DNA of 64,000 nucleotides from Mycobacterium sp. Z3061. GTDB taxonomy: Bacteria > Actinomycetota > Actinomycetes > Mycobacteriales > Mycobacteriaceae. Shown here in pieces: positions 59,084 to 64,000 of the stretch; the stretch's first letter is position 1, and every line of letters begins with the position of its first letter. The notes beneath the pieces were generated by a model. The model saw only the letters and a program-made list of their open reading frames with translations, was not told where the DNA came from and did no database searches. Position numbers and translations under genes: made by a program. The DNA is taken from the NCBI RefSeq assembly GCF_031583025.1, contig NZ_CP134062.1:3720001-3784000 (forward strand), read 5' to 3'.

Positions 59084-59989
59084 ATGACGCCGGAAGACCC
59101 GCCGCGGACACTGCAGGACGAGGTGCGCAGATTGCGCGCCGGCATCGTCAAACACCTCCCCTCAACGCGCGACCCGCAGGAGTCGGAGATGGTCCGCGTG
59201 GTCTCGGCCGCCTCGCTGGCCTGGGATGGCCAGTTCGACCGCGTCGACCGTTTCTCTCGTCCGCTGCTGCCGTCGGGTGCGCTGACTGAAGAGCGCGCGA
59301 ACCCGGAGATGACCGCACAGCTCTTCCTGGAGCAGATGGCGTCCGACTATCGGCGAGTGGCGTCATGCCAACTCGACCTCCGCGAGGTGGAAGCCCGGCG
59401 GAATTCAGACGAAGGCACCAAGGCCCTCGAGCGTGCCGGTGTTGTGAGCCGACCGGTGGCGCCACTGGCGGTGGGGCAACACCTTGCGTCACAACGCAGC
59501 GGGAAGCGGGACTTGGCGAGTGTCTTCGAGCCATGGATCGCGACTCCGGAGAACTCAGATCGCGACTCCCCGTACGCCGCGGTATTCGGCGAAGTGCTCG
59601 GGCCCCTGATTATTGTCGCACTGGATAATTCGCCCTCCGACCCTGCGCTGCCCGGCTGGTCTGGTCGGGTTGGCGAAGTGTGGTGCGCCGAGTTCCTCGC
59701 CGCAGGGGCTGAGATCCTGAAATGGCCGGCCCTACTGGGTCGTTCACATATCGAAGGCAGAGTGCTCAAGGCGTCGCGATACGACACAGCTGACTTCACC
59801 GAGACCGCCAACAAAGTCGTCGCGGTCGCCCAGGGGTTCCGCCGGGTCGAGGACGTGAGGGTGAGCGCGGCGGGCACAGTACCCCGAGTCGAACTTGTCC
59901 TTGCCGGCGACGGGCTTACCCGAGAAGAATTGACTCACTTCACAAATGAGATCAAGCACCTGCACGCTGAAGTGGCGATTCTGTCCTGA
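59084..59989 (+). CDS. Hypothetical protein coupled to the nucleoside-phosphorylase-fold gene
   Basis: The 301-residue protein has an N-terminal helical region and a central LGPLIIVALDNSPSD strand-rich part, with a C-terminal TNEIKHLHAEVAILS. I do not recognise a domain. It starts at the base after the upstream stop, so the two are surely co-translated and likely work together. No signal or membrane segment is seen. The pair deserves a homology search. Confidence 0.8.
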   Translation: MTPEDPPRTLQDEVRRLRAGIVKHLPSTRDPQESEMVRVVSAASLAWDGQFDRVDRFSRPLLPSGALTEERANPEMTAQLFLEQMASDYRRVASCQLDLREVEARRNSDEGTKALERAGVVSRPVAPLAVGQHLASQRSGKRDLASVFEPWIATPENSDRDSPYAAVFGEVLGPLIIVALDNSPSDPALPGWSGRVGEVWCAEFLAAGAEILKWPALLGRSHIEGRVLKASRYDTADFTETANKVVAVAQGFRRVEDVRVSAAGTVPRVELVLAGDGLTREELTHFTNEIKHLHAEVAILS

Positions 59990-60010
59990 CCCGTCGCGCC
60001 GACACCCACC

Positions 60011-60028
60011 TAGGGCCCAACGACCCTA
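60011..60028 (+). promoter_or_regulatory. DosR-type box upstream of hrp1
   Basis: TAGGGCCCAACGACCCTA resembles the degenerate DosR (DevR) site, GGGACC-AACG-GCCC type. It lies 69 bases before the hrp1 ATG, the same distance as the hspX box. Confidence 0.65.
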
Positions 60029-60096
60029 GAAGGCCCGGCCGCAATCGGCCTACCTTTGAAGGCGCAATTATCCGTCGCAACAGGAGTAGAACAATC

Positions 60097-60531
60097 ATGA
60101 CCACCGCTCGCGACATCATGCATGCCGGTGCCGCCTGTGTAGGCGAGCACGAAACCCTTACCGCTGCAGCTCAACACATGCGGGACTTAGGTGTCGGCGC
60201 ACTGCCGATCTGCGGAGATGACGACCGGCTCCACGGAATGATCACCGATCGTGACATCGTCGTCAAATGTCTTGCAGCCGGTGCGGATCCGTCGACCGCG
60301 ACTGTCGGCGAACTCGCACAAGGCAGCGCCTACCATGTCAGTGGCCAGGCCGATATTCAAGAAATGCTGAACATGATGGAAGAGCACCAGGTGCGCCGCC
60401 TGCCCGTGATCGAAGATCACCGCTTGGTGGGCATCATCAGCGAAGCCGACATCGCCCGCCACCTGCCCGAGCACGAAATTGCGCACTTCGTGAAAGCAAT
60501 CTGCTCCCCCAAGGCGCTCACCAGTCACTGA
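60097..60531 (+). CDS. hrp1: Hrp1, CBS-domain hypoxic response protein
   Basis: The 144-residue protein has two CBS repeats (each with GALPICGDDDRLHGMITDRD- or RRLPVIEDHRLVGIIS-type segments, given in part) and closely resembles M. tuberculosis Hrp1 (Rv2626c), for example starting MTTARDIMHAG and ending FVKAICSPKAL. Hrp1 is a DosR-controlled, secreted or cytosolic protein of unclear ligand. A DosR box lies at 60011, and hspX follows, so this is a hypoxia block. Confidence 0.95.
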   Translation: MTTARDIMHAGAACVGEHETLTAAAQHMRDLGVGALPICGDDDRLHGMITDRDIVVKCLAAGADPSTATVGELAQGSAYHVSGQADIQEMLNMMEEHQVRRLPVIEDHRLVGIISEADIARHLPEHEIAHFVKAICSPKALTSH

Positions 60532-60588
60532 TCGAGCATCGATCTCATCTGCGCTGGCCTGAGCGAGCCTGCAGCTGCGGATCAACCC

Positions 60589-60613
60589 GCCGGCCGCCGT
60601 TGAGCCGGCCGGC
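60589..60613 (+). terminator. Possible hairpin terminator after hrp1
   Basis: GCCGGCC and its complement form a 7-bp stem around an 11-base loop, about 60 bases after the hrp1 stop and before the hspX box. No T-tract is present. Confidence 0.4.
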
Positions 60614-60694
60614 AAGGCAGTGCGCCGAAAAACGAAAGTTGTTGACGCCAAGGGCCGGACGGCTTGGTTCCGCACGAGAAATATCCTCCCGCGA

Positions 60695-60713
60695 AAGGGA
60701 CTTCGGTCTCTAT
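60695..60713 (+). promoter_or_regulatory. DosR-type box upstream of hspX
   Basis: AAGGGACTTCGGTCTCTAT matches the DosR consensus core GGGACT-WWMG-KCCC with one mismatch. It lies 64 bases before the hspX ATG. A weaker GGGCCGGACGGCTT lies about 40 bases further upstream and may be a second site. Confidence 0.78.
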
Positions 60714-60776
60714 TGCTTCGACCGAGCGGGCTCGACAATCGGAACGGCAAGTCCTGTTAACCAAAGGAGGGACATC

Positions 60777-61208
60777 ATGACTGATCTCCCCGTCCGCCAG
60801 CAGTCTCGAGGGTGGCTCCCGGATTTCTGGTCCGGCCTACTCACCGGTTTCCCCTCGTCACTGACCGCTTTGCATCCTGGCAACCTGATCAAGCTCGAGG
60901 ACGACATGGAAGACGGCCGCTACACGCTGCGCGCTGAAATCCCCGGCATCGATCCGGACAAGGACGTCGACATCACGGTTCGCGACGGTCGGTTGACGAT
61001 CAAGGCGGAACGCACCGAGCGCAAAGAAAGCAAAGGCAGGTCAGAGTTCTCCTACGGCTCATTCGCCCGCTCGGTCACCCTGCCGCCAGGAGCAGACGAG
61101 GACGACATCAATGCCACCTACGACAAGGGCATCCTGACCGTCTCGGTGGGTGTGCCTGAACAGGCAGCGGCGGGCGAGAAGCACATAGCCGTGCACACCG
61201 CCGGCTGA
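60777..61208 (+). CDS. hspX: HspX/Acr alpha-crystallin-like small heat shock protein
   Basis: The 143-residue protein has the alpha-crystallin domain (LRAEIPGIDPDKDVDITVRD, given in part, RSEFSYGSFARSV and YDKGILTVSV), closely like M. tuberculosis HspX (Rv2031c), an oligomeric ATP-independent chaperone strongly induced in hypoxia. GGAGG lies before the ATG. The DosR box upstream supports control by DosR. In this genome it follows hrp1. Confidence 0.95.
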   Translation: MTDLPVRQQSRGWLPDFWSGLLTGFPSSLTALHPGNLIKLEDDMEDGRYTLRAEIPGIDPDKDVDITVRDGRLTIKAERTERKESKGRSEFSYGSFARSVTLPPGADEDDINATYDKGILTVSVGVPEQAAAGEKHIAVHTAG

Positions 61209-61223
61209 GCCGGCTCCGCTTCG

Positions 61224-61781
61224 CTATCCCCGCCGTGCCGGGAAGTACATCTCCTGTCGCACCGTGCACACCAACTCGCCGTTGCGGTTGAACATCGTCC
61301 CGTCCGCCAACGCGAGCGAGTCGGCGCTACTCGGCGAAGACCGTTGCAGGAGTAGCCAATCCGACAACGCCGCGGGTGAGTGGAACCAGACGGAATGGTC
61401 GCGCTGCGACGACTCACCGACTCCCCCGTATGCGGCGAACGCCGGCTCGGTCAGTGTCACCGCGGACAGGTAGGCCACCAGGCTCGCGGTCAGCACCGGA
61501 TCGTCGGGAACCTCGCCATCCGGTCTCCACCACATCGCCGACCGCGCCGGCGGCAAATTCTCACTGTCGATGACGCGCCGCTCGAACCAGCGCAGGCTTG
61601 CGTACCGCCCCTGCGAGTTCGGGTCGGACTCGGCGAGGTGCGGCGCTACCCAGGGCAACGTCTCCGGCTCGGGCGCCGCCGGCATCGGCGGCTGATAGAC
61701 GACCGCAGCAGACGCCGGATCGGCGACCTTGAACGACAACATCGCTTCCATCAGGATCTTGTCGTCCTGGCGTGCGGTCAC
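61224..61781 (-). pseudogene. TesB-type acyl-CoA thioesterase lacking its first half
   Basis: The frame contains the second hot-dog domain of a TesB/thioesterase II protein: RRVTARQDDKILMEAML at the start, then FERRVIDSE and LADGTMFNRNGELVCTVRQE (given in part). Family members are about 280 residues with two such domains; here the protein begins in the middle of the first domain. The frame stays open to about 61853 with GTDVSARRV-like family sequence, then changes to unrelated sequence and a stop. The PE_PGRS coding end begins at 61873, so recombination there may have removed the 5' half. It is probably not functional. Confidence 0.65.
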
Positions 61782-61872
61782 CCGGCGCGCCGAGACGTCC
61801 GTCCCTCTTGCAGATTCACCACCTTGCGGCAGGTCCGACTTCCAATTGGAACCTCAGCCGGTGCGGTAGGGC

Positions 61873-64000
61873 CTAACTCCCGCCTTTGCCGCCTAGTGCT
61901 CCATCACCACCGGTGCCACCGGTACCGCCGGTGCCACCGACAGGTGCGCCGCCGTTGCCGCCGTTGTCACCGGCCGGGCCGGCGCCTCCGGCGCCTCCGC
62001 CGGAACCGTTGCCGCCGTTACCGCCGGTGCCGCCAGAGCCGCCGCTTCCGCCGAAGCCGGCCGTGCCACCCACCGCATCGCCACCAGTTCCGCCAGTTCC
62101 GCCGGTGCCACCGGTGCCGCCGGTCGCGCCGGGGAAACCAGACTGCAACGCCGCGTTGCCGCCGGCGCCTCCGGTACCCCCGTCGCCGGCCTTGCCGCCG
62201 AACCCGCCGACAGCCCCGGCGTTAGCGGCGGTTCCGCCGGTTCCTCCGTTACCACCCGCGCCGCCGGCGCCACCGCCCCCGGGTCCGATATTGACGACAC
62301 CCTGAATTGCACCCGCAGTGCCGCTGCCGCCGTCCCCTCCGTAGCCTCCCTGACCGCCCGCTCCGGCGATGTTTTGGGACAGCCCGCCCGTGCTGGCACC
62401 ACCGGCACCGCCGTTGCCGCCGGCCCCTCCGGCGCCCCCCGCCGGGGACCCACTGAAGGTCACCGTCAGATTGCCGCCGTTCCCACCACCGCCGCCAAAG
62501 CCGCCGCGACCGGCGGTTTCGACGGCGTCGCCAGTGCCGCCGTTGCCGCCGGCGCCGCCGTTACCACCGGTACCTCCAGTCAGGCCCTGCAGGGGCAGGC
62601 CGTTGAGTGCGTTCGAAGCGGCGTTGCCACCGTCGCCGCCGATGCCGCCATAGCCGCCGGCCCCACCGACGGGGCTTATTGTGCCGTTGCCGCCGGCGGT
62701 ACCGGCGTTGCCTCCGTTGCCGGCGTTTCCGCCGGCCCCACCGTTGCCCAACGTGCCCAAACCGTTGCCGCCATTGCCGCCGTTTCCGCCGTTGCCGCCT
62801 GCCCCGCTGGCGCCACCCAGACCGCCAGCGGCCCTACCACCATTGCCGCCGACGCCGCCGTTGCCGCCCGCACCGCCAGCATCACCGGCAGCGTTGACCG
62901 TAGCGTTGTTGCCGTCGGTCCCGGACCCGCCGTCGCCCCCGGCCCCGCCGGCGCCGCCGCTACCGCGGCCCCCGCTACCTGCCTGGCCGCCATAACCGCC
63001 GTTACCGCCGTTGCCGCCACTGGGCGCCGTAGCGCCACCGGTCCCGGTGTCGGCGCCCCCGTTACCGCCGTCGCCGCCGTTCCCAGCCGCACCGCCGTTG
63101 CCGCCAGCGGCTCCGGCGCCCGTCCCGCTACCACCGCGACCGCCGTATCCGCCCCGCCCGCCGTCGTCTCCGACCTTGCCCGCGGCTCCGTCATTGCCCT
63201 TGGCGCCATTGCCGCCGGCTCCTCCGTCACCGCCGGTACCGCCGACGCCCGCGGTCTCACCGGTGCCGACCGAGCCCGCGTCCCCGCCGGCGCCGCCGTT
63301 GCCTCCGTTGGGCGCGGCCGAGCCGCCGGTGCCGGTGTCGACGCCGCCCTTGCCGCCCGCTCCACCGGCGCCGCCGCTACCGGCGTTGCCGCCGATGCTG
63401 CCGGTCCCGGTGGCGTTGCCGCCGCTGCCGCCGTTGCCTCCTGCGCCGCCGTTGACGCCGTTGGTGCCGGCGGCGCCGGTGCTGCCCAGGGCGCCGTTGC
63501 CGGCGTTCCCACCGTCACCACCGATGCCGCCGTTGCCACTTGTGGCACCGGCCGAACCAGCGCCAACCTGCCCAGCGTTGCCGCCGTTGCCGCCATTGCC
63601 GCCGCTGGGCGCAACGGCGGCTTTGCCGTTGCTCAGTCCACCGTTGCCGCCGTCACCGCCGCTGCCGCCGCTGCCGGCGCTACCGCCGATGCCGCCGGTA
63701 CCGGTGGCCTTGCCGCCGTTTCCGCCGGTGCCCCCGGCGCCGCCGTTGACACCGTTGACACCCGCACCGCCGTCACGACCCGACGACCCGGTGCCGCCGT
63801 CCCCGCCGTCGCCGCCAATGCCGCCATTGCCTGCGGTCGCGCCGCTACCGGCCCGGCCGGCATCCCCGCCGCTGCCGCCGTTACCGCCGGAGGGGGCCGT
63901 GGCAAGGGCCGGAACCGTGTTGGCCCCGCCGTCGCCGCCGCGACCGCCTGCTCCACCGTTGCCGGCGTTGCCCCCGAGGCTGCCGGTTCCGAAGCCATTG
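61873..64000 (-). CDS. PE_PGRS family protein, C-terminal part (5' end outside window)
   Basis: The minus-strand frame has no stop from the window edge to the TAG at 61873-61875. It encodes over 700 residues of GGAGG/GNGG-type PGRS repeats, ending GALGGKGGS. There are few start codons in this stretch, and the real PE start lies beyond 64000. Within it blocks of 294 bases (98 codons) recur, for example around 63456 and 63750. It is the tail of a large PE_PGRS. Confidence 0.9.
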   Translation of the reverse strand, partial: NGFGTGSLGGNAGNGGAGGRGGDGGANTVPALATAPSGGNGGSGGDAGRAGSGATAGNGGIGGDGGDGGTGSSGRDGGAGVNGVNGGAGGTGGNGGKATGTGGIGGSAGSGGSGGDGGNGGLSNGKAAVAPSGGNGGNGGNAGQVGAGSAGATSGNGGIGGDGGNAGNGALGSTGAAGTNGVNGGAGGNGGSGGNATGTGSIGGNAGSGGAGGAGGKGGVDTGTGGSAAPNGGNGGAGGDAGSVGTGETAGVGGTGGDGGAGGNGAKGNDGAAGKVGDDGGRGGYGGRGGSGTGAGAAGGNGGAAGNGGDGGNGGADTGTGGATAPSGGNGGNGGYGGQAGSGGRGSGGAGGAGGDGGSGTDGNNATVNAAGDAGGAGGNGGVGGNGGRAAGGLGGASGAGGNGGNGGNGGNGLGTLGNGGAGGNAGNGGNAGTAGGNGTISPVGGAGGYGGIGGDGGNAASNALNGLPLQGLTGGTGGNGGAGGNGGTGDAVETAGRGGFGGGGGNGGNLTVTFSGSPAGGAGGAGGNGGAGGASTGGLSQNIAGAGGQGGYGGDGGSGTAGAIQGVVNIGPGGGGAGGAGGNGGTGGTAANAGAVGGFGGKAGDGGTGGAGGNAALQSGFPGATGGTGGTGGTGGTGGDAVGGTAGFGGSGGSGGTGGNGGNGSGGGAGGAGPAGDNGGNGGAPVGGTGGTGGTGGDGALGGKGGS

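Noticed and set aside
61873..64000. Possible frameshift in the right-hand PE_PGRS, suggested by its start-poor frame
   Set aside because: Reading the minus-strand frame codon by codon to 64000 shows no stop and continuous Gly-rich repeats; the gene is only cut by the window edge.

Overview
The window is mycobacterial chromosomal DNA. The evidence is GC-rich coding, PE, PPE, PE_PGRS and PPE-MPTR genes, cutinases, a furA-katG pair, a CmaA1-like cyclopropane mycolate synthase, an F420-type oxidoreductase and DosR-type hypoxia genes (hrp1, hspX). PGRS and MPTR proteins point to a slow grower. A four-gene cluster at 11931-15667 matches the layout of the 3-O-methylmannose polysaccharide (MMP) locus, known only from non-tuberculous mycobacteria, so the source is probably a non-tuberculous slow grower. 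No rRNA, tRNA, CRISPR array or intact insertion sequence was seen.

Layout: 1-5460 holds a cut-off PE gene, a cutinase, sulfur-handling rhodanese and persulfide-dioxygenase-like genes, a Tat-exported DUF1906 hydrolase and a cysteine-peptidase-like lipoprotein. 5528-8244 is furA-katG, with the Ser equivalent to Ser315 present. 8368-11813 holds a hydrolase, SRPBCC, DUF899, cyclopropane synthase and small lipoprotein genes. 11931-15667 is the probable MMP cluster, with a promoter whose start region is covered by a perfect palindrome. 16103-23329 holds an acyltransferase operon, a PPE with a SHOCT tail, a Cfp21-like cutinase, a PucR regulator divergent from a nucleotide cyclase, and a small secreted protein with three WWDP repeats. 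23330-32187 is mostly core metabolism: F420 oxidoreductase, HrpA helicase, Zwf, aldo/keto reductase, methyltransferase and CitE-like lyase.

32177-34459 is a PPE-MPTR gene with a recent 432-bp tandem duplication. 34671-46672 carries signalling genes (GGDEF, cyclic-nucleotide-binding), a sugar-kinase/MurQ fusion, a PPIase lipoprotein, a zeta-type toxin-antitoxin module with an operator-like repeat, a CBM2 protein like Rv1987, and cell-wall enzymes (NlpC/P60, L,D-transpeptidase).

46776-58106 is accessory: a PE-lipocalin fusion, a bestrophin, DUF2804, a PE protein with an aromatic membrane tail, a MarR/SDR divergent pair with a perfect palindrome, a MazEF-like module between two 32-bp repeats, a SnoaL-like gene between two palindromic repeats, and a PE_PGRS. 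58223-59989 is a tightly linked pair, a nucleoside-phosphorylase-fold protein and an unrecognised partner; it is the best candidate here for something undescribed. 60011-61208 is a small DosR-type block. The window ends in a TesB thioesterase missing its first half, next to a PE_PGRS that runs off the right edge.
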